Shown in pieces: positions 11,101 to 19,041 of a stretch of DNA of 64,000 bases. Each line of letters begins with the position of its first letter. The first letter of the stretch is position 1. The notes under the pieces were generated by a model that saw only the letters and a program-made list of their open reading frames with translations, ran no database searches and had not been told where the DNA came from. This DNA comes from Eumeta japonica. Lineage: Eukaryota > Arthropoda > Insecta > Lepidoptera > Psychidae. The translations under genes and the position numbers were made by a program. The stretch lies in assembly GCA_005406025.1 (NCBI GenBank), contig BGZK01000150.1, forward strand, positions 124,001 to 188,000, given 5' to 3'.

Positions 11101-11974
11101 TGGATAAGGGTAACGGCATGGCAGCATAATGGCGGCATTATGGCAGTGGCGCGATGATATTGGCGCCGAATGGCGCAATGATGGCACAGGGCAAGGTGAG
11201 TGGCGATGGCGGATTATGGCAATGGCACGGATGCGAAGGCCGATCAGGAGTAAAATATGACAGTACAGGATTTGGCGGCAATGATCTGGCGACGGCGAAA
11301 TATGTAAGGTATGCGCATGATGGTATGGCTTTATGGCATGGATGGCGCATTAGTGAGCGGATGATATTAATGGCGTCGGTGTTACATGGCGCCGGAGCAT
11401 ATGTGCAGCCATGGCGCATGATGGGCAACGGCGGCGGATGGCGGCATGGAGGCTAAGTAATGGCCGATGGCATGCGGATGGAGGCGGCGGATGCATGGAT
11501 ACGATGCGGGCGATAAATGGTGCGGTGGCAGGCATGGCAGGCGGGCCGATGGCGGCGGCGGTGCTGGCGGAGGCGGCGGCGGCGCTGGCGGCGGCGGTGG
11601 TGCCGGTGATGGCGGCGGGCTGGTGGCGGCGGCAGTGGCTGGTGGCTGGTGGCGGGGCGATGCTGGGGCTGGCTGGCGGTGGCGGCGGCGGTGCTGGCGG
11701 CGGCGGTGGTGCTGGTGGCGGCGGCGGTGCTGGCGGCGGCGGTGGTGGCGGCGGAGGTGGCGGAGCTGGCGGCGGCGGCGGTACTGGTGCTACTGGAGCT
11801 AAACAAAGTGGTAGTGAAGAAAGAAAAGATAGACCGGCAAATGCTTTATTCTTTGCGGGAAACCATCAAAGACAGTATTGCGTATGTTATGAGAGCATCA
11901 AAGATATGCCTTGGAGTGTACGCCTAGCTACAGGCTTAGTAGCCAAATCCAAATGGAAAAAACCGCTGAAATAA
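955..11974 (+). CDS. Silk-like repetitive secreted protein, gene 1 (multi-exon model, 5' end outside window)
   Basis: Gene model: exons 955-2127, 3093-3131, 3892-3921, 4666-4692, 4780-4824, 6098-6901, 7404-7436, 7770-7862, a Gly/Lys exon from 10368, and a 3' coding end at 11972-11974. All of the first eight exons begin and end in phase 1, so any can be skipped or duplicated without shifting the frame. Three repeat types are kept in separate exons, joined by short acidic, Trp-containing linkers. The signal sequence is not in the window; it is inferred from gene 2, whose downstream exons match. Repeats of Gly-Ala-Ser and poly-Ala blocks are typical of insect and spider silk proteins, and CxC near the C-terminus has been described for some lepidopteran silk-coat proteins. 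Function as silk or glue is therefore inferred, not shown; a cuticle or eggshell protein is possible. The 3' portion (10.4-11.9 kb) does not give one clean frame. Confidence 0.7.
2128..3092 (+). other. Intron of gene 1 with a lepidopteran non-autonomous repeat
   Basis: Between the repeat exon and the first mini-exon. The first ~98 nt are open in the exon frame, ending at TAA 2223-2225 and adding a basic tail with two cysteines; this is either intron or an alternative 3' end. About 2600-2745 belongs to a non-autonomous family also seen at 54.6-55.4 kb and on the minus strand at 55.87-55.98 kb: text like 'gacagacaggcgaac', 'tgatcctataa' and the end 'ggaaccctaaaaa'. A TATAAAGG at 2963-2970 has no start codon after it before the next exon and is probably chance. 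Confidence 0.5.
3093..3131 (+). CDS. Gene 1 mini-exon A (GQWEENKDNSWEK)
   Basis: The acceptor CGACAG and donor AAAAAG|GTAAGA bracket 39 nt. Phase 1 on both sides reads G-QWEENKDNSWEK, an acidic linker with two tryptophans. The same style (Trp at the second or third residue, many Glu) recurs in the mini-exons at 3892, 4780 and 7770, which suggests they arose from each other by exon duplication. No known domain is recognised. Too short to prove by itself; it is supported by matching phase, good splice sites and shared composition. Confidence 0.6.
3132..3891 (+). other. Intron of gene 1
   Basis: AT-rich, 760 nt. I see no transposon coding fragment and no extra symmetric exon. It ends in TTTTACAG at 3884-3891. 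Confidence 0.5.
3892..3921 (+). CDS. Gene 1 mini-exon B (VSWSEIEEEC)
   Basis: 30 nt between TTTTACAG and G|GTAAGT, phase 1 to phase 1, reading V-SWSEIEEEC with the split codon supplied by the previous G. Acidic, with the recurrent early Trp. It carries the only cysteine in the mini-exons of gene 1, a possible site for disulfide cross-linking. Confidence 0.58.
3922..4665 (+). other. Intron of gene 1
   Basis: 744 nt of AT-rich DNA with no recognised coding fragment, ending in TATATTTCAG at 4656-4665. Confidence 0.5.
4666..4692 (+). CDS. Gene 1 mini-exon C (ESSEASNGK)
   Basis: 27 nt between TATTTCAG and AAAG|GTATGA, phase 1 to phase 1: E-SSEASNGK. This is the leftmost point where the segmental duplication can be followed: the last bases and the following intron match 56,112-56,211, where the exon copy is decayed. 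Confidence 0.6.
4780..4824 (+). CDS. Gene 1 mini-exon D (EIWHEEHQENSSSSS)
   Basis: 45 nt between GGTTTTAG and AGCG|GTAAGT, phase 1 to phase 1. It reads E-IWHEEHQENSSSSS, an acidic His/Trp stretch running into a Ser run. Its counterpart in gene 2 is 56212-56256, the same 45 nt length with a diverged sequence (QFRFEDHKEFSFSPG). Equal length and identical intron phase in both copies support a real exon. Confidence 0.72.
4915..5630 (+). pseudogene. LINE reverse-transcriptase fragment in intron (copy 1)
   Basis: Frames at 4941-5162 carry a decayed reverse-transcriptase core: VPQGCVLS..., then CHADGNIVDALYSG where a live element has YADD. The 5329-5625 part resembles the C-terminal end of R1/Jockey-like LINE ORF2 (FDGWYSTTVRF...LPSTVF). 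In-frame breaks and the lost Asp of YADD show it is dead. The same fragment sits at the same intron position in gene 2 (about 57.8-58.8 kb), so it was inserted before the gene duplication. Confidence 0.75.
5631..6097 (+). other. Remainder of intron before the poly-Ala exon
   Basis: Non-coding and duplicated at about 58,830-59,288 (for example 'catgaacatagaatccctag' in both). Ends in TTTGTTTCAG at 6088-6097. Confidence 0.6.
6098..6901 (+). CDS. Gene 1 poly-alanine repeat exon E
   Basis: 804 nt (268 codons), phase 1 to phase 1. After a unique start (GGSSGSDGKVEEWSSESSG) come ten blocks of about 8-10 Ala with embedded Ser (AAAAAAAASAASSG). They alternate with hydrophilic Gly spacers of two kinds, NGGKGGHGSGGD and SGSKGGSGGS. 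Units are 72 or 78 bp and are arranged in a 228-bp (76-residue) higher-order period. The exon closes with SSKKKEKG and the donor AAAAAG|GTAAAA. Poly-Ala blocks with Gly-rich spacers are the layout of spidroins and of wild-silkmoth fibroins, where the Ala runs form beta-sheet crystallites; whether this is homology or convergence is unknown. The reverse strand and the other two frames are also open, purely because of the repeat. Confidence 0.85.
6902..7403 (+). other. Intron of gene 1
   Basis: 502 nt, duplicated in gene 2 at 59,955-60,851, where it is longer because of an insertion. No gene or transposon coding fragment seen. It ends in TTTTTTTTCGCAG. Confidence 0.55.
7404..7436 (+). CDS. Gene 1 mini-exon F (DNRKYVDIAMP)
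   Basis: 33 nt, phase 1 to phase 1: D-NRKYVDIAMP. The gene 2 exon 60852-60884 is nearly identical, differing at one residue (His for Arg), while the flanking introns have drifted. This is good evidence for protein-level constraint. The hydrophobic YVDIAMP run is unlike the repeat exons and may be a folded or binding element together with the next exon. Confidence 0.85.
7437..7769 (+). other. Intron of gene 1
   Basis: 333 nt, duplicated at 60,885-61,224. Recognisably the same sequence with many substitutions. No other feature. Confidence 0.6.
7770..7862 (+). CDS. Gene 1 exon G, 31-residue conserved non-repetitive module
   Basis: 93 nt, phase 1 to phase 1, starting EWFNYEADKIMV and ending VIKIVKADG. 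Gene 2 exon 61225-61317 has the same length with four substitutions (N to E, N to K, Q to K, I to V), mostly in the middle. Alternating hydrophobic and charged residues suggest a small folded strand or amphipathic helix rather than silk repeat. With mini-exon F it is the best-conserved coding part of the duplicated pair, so it is the best probe for orthologues. I do not recognise a named domain. Confidence 0.85.
8690..9290 (-). pseudogene. Mariner-like transposase fragment (copy 1)
   Basis: Reading the minus strand, 9139-8954 gives a helix-turn-helix segment of mariner type (KSGRPLTAVTEKNVVIIKIL...RRITYEDI). 8875-8687 gives the catalytic-domain motif LHYDDVCVHLAFKTRNFWAV, corresponding to LHHDNA.AH in live elements. 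Stops and a large internal deletion separate the pieces. Copy 2 lies at 61.85-62.7 kb. Confidence 0.65.
10070..10300 (-). pseudogene. LINE reverse-transcriptase fragment, antisense (copy 1)
   Basis: Minus-strand frame 10321-10076 reads IPQGFHLGAFIFTFYDDNIG...YRIYADDTKFFKIVQTVDDCQELQQDFE. This contains the PQG and YADD active-site motifs of a non-LTR reverse transcriptase. It is only the palm core of an ORF, so not functional. The copy at 63.47-63.70 kb has YADG in place of YADD. Confidence 0.8.
10368..10633 (+). CDS. Gene 1 exon H: GGDGGKG repeats into poly-Gly (3' limit uncertain)
   Basis: After the acceptor TTGCAAAG the phase-1 frame reads G-NDGKGDHGGDGGKGWGGDKGG, then six or so GGKGGDGGKG units, then a run of about a dozen Gly with Ala and Ser interruptions. 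It meets TAA at 10631-10633. One slip in the GGC run would instead read through GDKG to a donor-like G|GTAAGG near 10650. This is the third repeat type of the gene, rich in Asp and Lys and without poly-Ala. Whether the stop is real, a sequencing slip in a (GGC)n tract, or avoided by splicing to the 11.7-kb segment cannot be told from this sequence. Confidence 0.55.
10634..11674. repeat. G-rich low-complexity tract, ~1 kb
   Basis: One kilobase dominated by ATGGC/GGCGG-type words, strongly purine- and G-skewed on the plus strand. No consistent period or single open frame is evident. It links the Gly/Lys exon to the Gly-run C-terminal segment, whose codon repeats it resembles (GGC GAT GGC GGT). 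It looks like a decayed or misassembled extension of the coding repeat. The many ORFs on both strands here are composition effects. Confidence 0.6.
11675..11974 (+). CDS. Gene 1 probable C-terminal segment with CxC motif
   Basis: The frame reads about 45 Gly-rich residues ending TGATGAKQSG, then a non-repetitive tail of about 55 residues: SEERKDRPANALFFAG, then QYCVCYES, then a basic end KSKWKKPLK and TAA at 11972-11974. The tail is followed by AT-rich DNA with ATTAAA at 12083-12088 as a possible poly(A) signal. A unique charged C-terminus with closely spaced cysteines after a long repeat is usual for silk proteins, where it helps assembly or cross-linking. The upstream exon boundary is not resolvable in the G-rich tract. 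Confidence 0.55.
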   Translation, partial: GGGGGGAGGGGGAGGGGGAGGGGGGGGGGGAGGGGGTGATGAKQSGSEERKDRPANALFFAGNHQRQYCVCYESIKDMPWSVRLATGLVAKSKWKKPLK

Positions 11975-12400
11975 ATCTATAATTGCAAACGACTTTGAAA
12001 CCGTAAGTGAATTTACAAAAACTGTGAAAAGAAATGTTTAAGGAAATTTGTATTTGATGTTTTAAACTTATATTATTTCATTATTAAAGAATTGTTTCAA
12101 ATGATAAAAAACTATTTGTTTCATATTAATTTACTTTGTTGTATAAAATGATGCAACAACGTTTCTTTTGAACGTTGATGGTAGCGTGACATAAATTATT
12201 TTTTTATTGTCGCTACAGATGGCACAACTAACAGATTATAAATAGGTTCTTAAAATTACTTCATTTAAAGTTTAAGCATTACTTGAAGAAAATTGCTATA
12301 TTATTTGATAAACTACAAACGAAACTGTATTTCGAATAATCTGCATCAATAACCTAATAATTCAATAAATTCGTGCTTTGGCAATTTGTTCTTTTGAATT
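11975..12400. other. 3' flank of gene 1
   Basis: AT-rich, presumably 3' UTR and downstream DNA. ATTAAA at 12083-12088 is the likeliest poly(A) signal; AATAAA at 11970 overlaps the stop codon and is too close. Nothing else seen. Confidence 0.45.
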
Positions 12401-14560
12401 TAATTAGTTTTAAACCTCTTTAGTTCTGCAATTGGAACCTCGAACTCGCCTAGCTCATGATAGCAGAGCCTACTCGTCTTTCTAATAAGTATAATATGAC
12501 GCTGAAAAATACGATACAGTTCTACTTCGTCTTTAATGTACTGCATAACACGATTAACGCGCCTTTAAAGCAGACATGATTTTAATTGGATTAATAGATC
12601 GGATAATCATTACTAAACACTGCACACTAGTAAAGATCTTAGTACTGCGACTTAGGTTTCGAAATCACATTGTTCTTTCTAAAAGGCAGCCTATTATTCT
12701 TTCTAATAGGCATAATACGACGTTGACAAACATGATGCAGTTTCTACTTCCCCTTAAATTTCCTGCATAATACGACTAATCTCAGATGAGATTTTAAGCC
12801 TAATTATAGATCGATACAAGTGTTGCATAGGTCTTTTCTTACCTTACTCCTGCGACTGAGGTCTCGAACCAACTTGGGACATGCTGAATGACTACATATC
12901 AATATTTCTAAAAAGTAATACAGTAGAACCTCGATAACTCAAACCTCGGTAACTTAAAACCTCTATAACTTCAAAAATAATATGTTCCTTCATCAGGGCC
13001 CAAAACCTCTATAACTTAAAATACGCAACCTCTATAACTTAAATAAGTAATCTCTGTATTGGCCCTCGGTAACTTAAAGAAATGTTTCCACAACCTCTAT
13101 AACATAAAATTGTTTGTCAATGAGTCATTTTGAAAGAGTGTGCAAAACAAAAGGTTTCGGTATTTATTGCTTGCACGTGTTCACTAGTTAAATTATTAAC
13201 GTGTGCAAAAACAAAAGGTTTCGGTATTTATTGCTTGCATGTGTTCACTAGTTAAATTGTTAAGGTAAACAATACATATGTCACCTATTGTTTGCTTCTT
13301 CGAAATTCTTTAAAGCTTTGCGGCGGTTAGCCTTAAGACATAAGTAAGCCTTGGATCATAAGTTTTTGATCATTGTCCTGGAAACATCGCTTTACTTACT
13401 GTGTGATAAAACTGGCTTAAAATGAGTTCAAAAAAGAAAACTAACAACACTCACATACGCTGACAAAGGGTGGAACAAGGGTACATACATACATATGTAC
13501 ATACCTACCTCTATATTAACCTATCCTTAACATAGACCCTTGATAACTTAAAATATTTTGTGTTTCCCTTGGACTTTAACTTATCGAGGTTCAACTGTAT
13601 ATGCTGTTAAAAAGCATGGTGTAGTTACTTCATCACTTTAATTATACTGTATAATACGGCTATTGTATTGAAATAACATTCTACTTTGAAATTATTATTA
13701 GGTCTATTAAACATCACTGAATGCTGCACACAAGAAAAAACTGTAAATGAGGTCTCGATCTCGCTGAGAACATGTTTATAGGCAGCCTATCACTCCGTCT
13801 TATACGTATTATATTGCGTTGAATATCATGATGTAGTTTCTAATCCGACTTAACTGCTTAATACGAATAACCGTTTGTTGCATTGTCACCGAATGTAGCA
13901 CATAAGAAAAAGACCTTAGTATTGCGAGTGAGGTTTCGAACTCGCTTCGGACGTTCTAATTGGATGCTTTTCATTCTTTCTAATAGTGAATATATGAAAT
14001 TGAAAAACGCGGTATACTGCTTATAACGGAAAATGTGTTCGAAGCAGATATGACTTTAAATCGACTAATATATGGAGAAAGCATCACTGAATACTGGACA
14101 CAAGAGAAGCTCTTAGTACCACGATTGAACGGTCAAACTGGCTCAGTTAATGCTAGCAGGCAGCCTACTAGTCTTTCTAATAAGTATATTATGACATTGA
14201 AAAATATAAGGCAGTTTCTAGTTCAACCTAAATATATTGCTTATAACAGTAGAGGATCCAGGGAGCGTCAAGGAGGTCATGACCCCCTAGACTGGGTCTT
14301 TGTCTAAATATTGTAATCGAGTCCTGACTGAACCTCATATGTGTGACCCCTCCACCCTCAACTCGAAGGCTGAATCCGTCCTTAGCTTATAACAAAAAAT
14401 GTGTTTGTAGCACATTTGACTTTAAGTCGATTAACAGATCGAGTAAGCATCTCTTAACGCTGCACACTAATAAAGACCTTAGTACTGCGATCGAGGTCTA
14501 GAACTCGTTTGATCGTTTTAAAAAGTAGTTAATGACATTAAAAGGTAGTGTATGTGGCAA
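12401..14560. repeat. Array of a ~200-bp satellite-like repeat, interrupted
   Basis: Diverged copies of one unit recognisable by 'accttagtactgcga-tgaggtctcgaactcgc', 'aggcagcctat', 'ctttctaataagtaatatatgacgttgaaaaacatgatgtagtttct' (quoted in parts) and 'ctgcataatacgacta'. Landmark positions near 12430, 12640, 12845, 13910, 14112 and 14475 give spacings of about 200-210 bp in the clearer stretches. The array is split by a pogo-type element at 12921-13597. Related copies occur at 26.3-26.7, 27.4-27.7 and 30.0-30.3 kb. ORFs here (for example 14035-14307) are chance. Confidence 0.65.
12921..13597. mobile_element. Non-autonomous pogo/Tigger-type element
   Basis: It starts CAGTAGAACCTCGATAACTC and ends TTATCGAGGTTCAACTG, which are inverted repeats. 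It is flanked by TA on both sides (12919-12920 and 13598-13599), the target duplication of Tc1/mariner/pogo elements. Inside, 'cctctataacttaaa' is repeated several times near the left end, and a ~64-bp direct repeat (about 13137-13200 and 13201-13263) contains 'aaaaggtttcggtattta'. No transposase. It sits inside a satellite unit whose two halves resume on either side. Confidence 0.75.
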
Positions 14561-14599
14561 TCTACAACGTACATGTAAAACATTAAAGAAAGTTATGAA

Positions 14600-16615
14600 A
14601 AGAACTGAAAGTAACCCAGCGTCCTTTTACGCCATAAGTGGTGACCCCGAGACGGCAATAACACGATCTCTGACGCTCCCAAAAAGAACTCTGGCCAATC
14701 CACAAAGGTGAACATCGACATTTACAAGGATGGAAGAATGAAACGTATCGCCAGTCAAACCACAACAACCCCAGCCCGAAATAATAAATATTTCGCTCTC
14801 GCTACGAACCCCTCCATTCTGGCGCTACGGACCAAGGCTGTGGTTCTACAGTTTCGAAGCCGCGACTCACCACTCCAAGAAAGGCGACCAACAGATGGCA
14901 TATATGGCAACGGCACAGCTGGAAAATTAAGAACAAATCACCGATTTCCTGTATAACTCGCCATCAAACGAACAATATAAGGTAATAAAGGAGCGCCTTA
15001 TCACCGCGTATGACGAGTCAGACAGCCGTTAATTTCAGAGACCGCTGTCAGAGACAGAACAAAGCGACCAGAAGTCAATACAATTATTACGTCCGATGTG
15101 AAATCTTCTTACTCGAGACAGAATTCACAACGCTGCCCTCCGGCTTATGTGGGCCAACCACTTACTTCCACATATTCGCTCTGTTTTAGCTGTAAGCGAG
15201 TTATTCAGCGACAAAATCACATTAGAAGAGCTAGCACTACTCGCTAATGATGGGGCAGGACCGTGAAGTAGCAAACGTCAGCTCACTCTCAACAGAGTCA
15301 AAATCAATCGACCCCCAATTTTTTACAATTGAAATTAGAAGGATGTCCATCGAAATCGCTGACTTAAAGGCAAGATCGACAAGCCGATACCAGTCTCGAT
15401 ATCGAACCGCTCAGCCTCGATCCCGTACACGTGAAAAATCGCCATCAATGATGTGTTAATACTACCACCAATTCGGAGCTCAAGGTCGGAAATGCACCTC
15501 GCCCTGCTCATTCAAGAACGCCCGACAGCAGGAAAACTAAAAAGAACGTTGGCAGGAACGGAATCAGGCGTTTAAGAATATTCGCACCGCCTCTTCATCA
15601 CGGACAAGAAGACCGGACTATCATTCCTGATAAACACGGGAGCCAATATATCCATCCTACCTAGGACGAAAGGCTAGATTACCACACCTCTACTGTTCAA
15701 GCTCTACGCCACAAAAAAAAAACAGTCATTTCAACATATGGGGAAAAAAACGCTGGAACTCGAAAAACAAGCATAAGTGACACTTTTTTACTCGCTTACG
15801 CGTCACATCGTGCTCTGTAAGCATTATTCTGTGACGCTTCCGACAAATGCAAATATTCAACATACGACCGGGAACTCCAAGCGATATACATGGCTGTGAG
15901 ATACTTCAGAAAAATGTTCGACGGACGACCACTCATTATGTTCATAGACCATAAGCCAATAATTTATTCAATGACAAAAGTAACGTCGACGACTGTAACG
16001 CCAAGGAAAAGGTTTGTTTACCAGTGAATACACAACTGATATACGACACGTAAGCGGTAAACAAAATATTTTCCCCGATCCACTCAGTCGCACCGAAACA
16101 ATGTCTTGCCCAACAACAATCGACTACTAACAAATCGCATTGAACCAAAAAAAATGATCCTACTATAATCCAACTACGGCAGCAAAATAATATATAATTG
16201 AAATAAATTATCATCCCGAACACGAAAAGCGAAATATACAGTGAGATATCGACGTCAAACATTCGACCGTACCTACCGGAGCGATATCACTATGAAGCAT
16301 TTGAAAGCGTTCACATTGTAAGTCGTCCCGGTACGCGTACTACCCGCATGATGACGTCACGTAAATATTTTTTGGCCAACGATGAACACCGACATGGCGA
16401 AATGGACACGAATCTGCATACACTGCCAGAGAAACAAAATACAGCGACATACATCCAACGATGTTTCGAATTTCCCGCAAAGCGATCGATTCCATCACGT
16501 TCACATCGACATTGTCAGACCGCTACCCACTACAGAGTAAGGGCACCGCTACCTCATCACGATGAACGACCGACAGACGAAATGGCCCGAAGATACCTAC
16601 AGATTTAAGTACAAA
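14600..16615 (+). pseudogene. Ty3/gypsy-type retrotransposon remnant
   Basis: In order: a primer-binding-like 'ggtgaccccgag' near 14640; gag-like coding (about 14740-15260, several frames); a zinc-knuckle/protease region (about 15450-15660, LINTGANIS corresponding to the protease D-S/T-G with Asn in place of Asp); RNase H-like text (about 15850-16010, YDRELQAIYMAV.YF); and an integrase zinc-finger and core start (about 16360-16610, CIHCQ and HIDIV.PLP). Most of the reverse transcriptase is missing and many stops and shifts are present. No env-like ORF and no paired LTRs were recognised. It is inert. Confidence 0.75.
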
Positions 16616-18000
16616 TTTGTTTCATTGTGAACTATAATAAATTTTTCAAATTACTACGGCCCTGTATTACGCAGCGCACGCTTCTCATTTACGAACACTG
16701 AACATGTGCTGAGTTGTGACGGATTGCGCATAACCGAAATGAGACAAATCTGTTTGTAATTATTTGCAACGAAATTAAAGCAGATAATGATAAATTAAAA
16801 AAGACCTTTTTTGTGTAGAATTTTTTTTCCTACTACTTCTACTTTGAAACTTTTTTTTATATTTCTCGCCGTTATCGAGTTATTTTGAAAAAAACGCATT
16901 TTGCAACCCTGTTTTTATTTTTTGAAGTTTACTCCTTAAGAATCGATTTTTCATATAAGGCGCCCGGTATGAGAAAAATTTGAGGAGTAAAATCTACTGA
17001 TGAATCCGCGTTACGTTTTTGGTGCGCAACTTATTGGCGCACTTTTCACTTTTCAATCGCGTGTATGTGTATACTTGTATACTTGTCTGTATACCTATAT
17101 ATATATATATTATAAAAGTATACTGTTCAACGTTTACAAACGATATATATATATATATATATATATATACTTAAAATTAAAAATATAAAATAATTGTAAA
17201 TAGATTAAAAAATTTCTTCTCTAATGGTTTTTTTTAAATTATTGGTAAAAACCAAAATTTATTCAAAATACTTTCCATAATATTTTAATAATTGTAGTTA
17301 TAATGAATCTTCGTTTAAAAAAACGATTTTAGTAAAAACTAAAAATGAAAAATGAAATAATTGTAGATAGGCTAAAAAAATTTTATCTTTAATCATTTGT
17401 CTTAAATTTTTAGTCAAAACGAAATTTTTCACTTAAATAAACTCCTTTGCGTATGTTTAGACAATCGTACTTAAGGAGTAGACTCCAGTCGTGCGTCGGA
17501 GCTGATACACACACTTGATTTTCATCCCCTTCCCGCAATTTAAATTAAAATTTCTTTTATATTACCATTATTTATGTAATTACGAACATATTTTTACATA
17601 TTGCGCCAAAACTGGTGACATCATGTTTAATTGGAGATTTTATTGGACTAAATACGTCTATGTCTTCGATTATAAAATTGGCCATTCCGTTAAGAGGGGT
17701 TTATATACCCTGTCGCCATCTGTTAGTGCATAAGTAAACGAAACAGTCGACTTCGTTTTATTACAAACATATAACATAGTTTATAATCTATATCACATTT
17801 ATGTGAAAATGGTTCGATATTATATAACTTTTTCTAATCCTCTATTTATTCTTCTTTCATCGGTCGTTTTGTATATCTTCGAATTACAACTATGCAATTA
17901 AATAAATTTATTACTTAAATGTTTACCAAGCTAATTTGTTGGATTGCTTTTATGTTATACGTATTGTGTATAACATAAATATCCCTTAAATATCCCTTCA
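16616..18000. other. AT-rich non-coding DNA with (TA)n tracts
   Basis: No gene seen. (TA)n runs lie at about 17098-17112 and 17144-17169. Around 17690-17770, 'gggtttatataccctg' followed by 'cagtcgacttcgttttatt' resembles the end of a retrotransposon LTR and immediately precedes the gypsy fragment at 18.0 kb, but no partner LTR was found. Confidence 0.4.
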
Positions 18001-18930
18001 GGAATTTTCGGATTTACCGTTTTAACCTACGGTTTTAAGACGTGTGAGGCCAACTTTCAAAGAATGATGGATACAGTTTTAGCTGGGGTTAAGTATAGAA
18101 ATGCTATAGTGTATGAAGATGACGTATTAGTTTTTGGAGAAACCTTTGAATAATTCTGCAATACTTAAAAATGTACTAAACAGGTTCAGGGAAATTAATT
18201 TGATGCTAATAGCGTCGAAATGTACCTTTGGTTAAGAATCGCTGACAGTTATGGGGTATGAAGTTAGCGAAGAGGGGGTCAAAGCTTCCAGAAGGAAGAT
18301 AGGTGTTTAAGTAAGTATTTTAATGTTTAAACAAGACTCACGCGCAGGCGTACCGAACTCCCATATAAATATGGTTTATTTATGTTAACAGTCGGTTCCG
18401 GTTAAACAAACGATAAGTTATAGGCAAAATGCACAACGAAGTAGTCCACGTCAACCTTGGTGTCATGTATTAATTCACTAACTCGGGCGTCGGTCAGCAA
18501 AGGTAGGTAGAACAAAAATATTATGATAAATGATTGTCCGGCCGTTTCCAATGCACACCGTCACGACACACGTCTCGTTGGGTTAGCATATTCTTTATGT
18601 GTTTATGAAATACTATATTTATCAGCGTTTATTTATATATTTTTATTTCTGTGATTTTAATCAATTTTCGGGTCCGGATACGCCACAGGTGCAATGTTAA
18701 AAGGGAGACGGGCAAGTGCCAAAAATTTATAATCAAAATTATTAAAAAAATAAATAAGTTTGGAATATCAAGACAGCATTTGAAATGCTAAAGAAACACT
18801 TACGTAATCCTCCAATGCTAAAACATTTTGATAATAATGTCGACAAAGTAGTAACTCGGTTATTTTTAGATGCTAGCGAGGAAGTATTAGGAGCATAGTT
18901 GATGCAAGGCGAGAAAGAAGTAAATGCATC
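18001..18930 (+). pseudogene. Ty3/gypsy reverse-transcriptase / RNase H fragment, interrupted
   Basis: 18003-18300 encodes a gypsy-type RT segment (NFQRMMDTVLAGVKYRN, then IVYEDDVLVFGETFE, where YLDD has become YEDD). 18750-18920 resumes with the segment just before RNase H (FEMLKKHLRNPPMLKHFDNN...DASEEVLGA). About 440 bp between them is unrelated to the frame and is probably a later insertion or a deletion junction. Dead. Confidence 0.7.
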
Positions 18931-18994
18931 CCGTAGCTTAGGGAACACACCCATACGACGTGACCCATATTTTACAATTTTTTTCCCCTTCTGC

Positions 18995-19041
18995 CCCTCG
19001 GTGACCAACCGTAGTCATATACTACGGTTGGTCACCGAGGG
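18995..19041. repeat. Perfect 21-bp-arm hairpin
   Basis: The arm 18995-19015 begins CCCTCGGTGACCAACCG, is separated by the 5-base loop CATAT from 19021-19041, and is its exact reverse complement. AT-rich on the left, a G-run on the right. It could form a cruciform or, if transcribed, a short stem. No promoter or terminator context is seen. Confidence 0.9.

Noticed and set aside
10326..11138. 270- and 245-codon minus-strand ORFs rich in His, Pro and Cys
   Set aside because: Lie in G-skewed low-complexity DNA where stop codons are rare on the C-rich strand; no domain, splice or start context.
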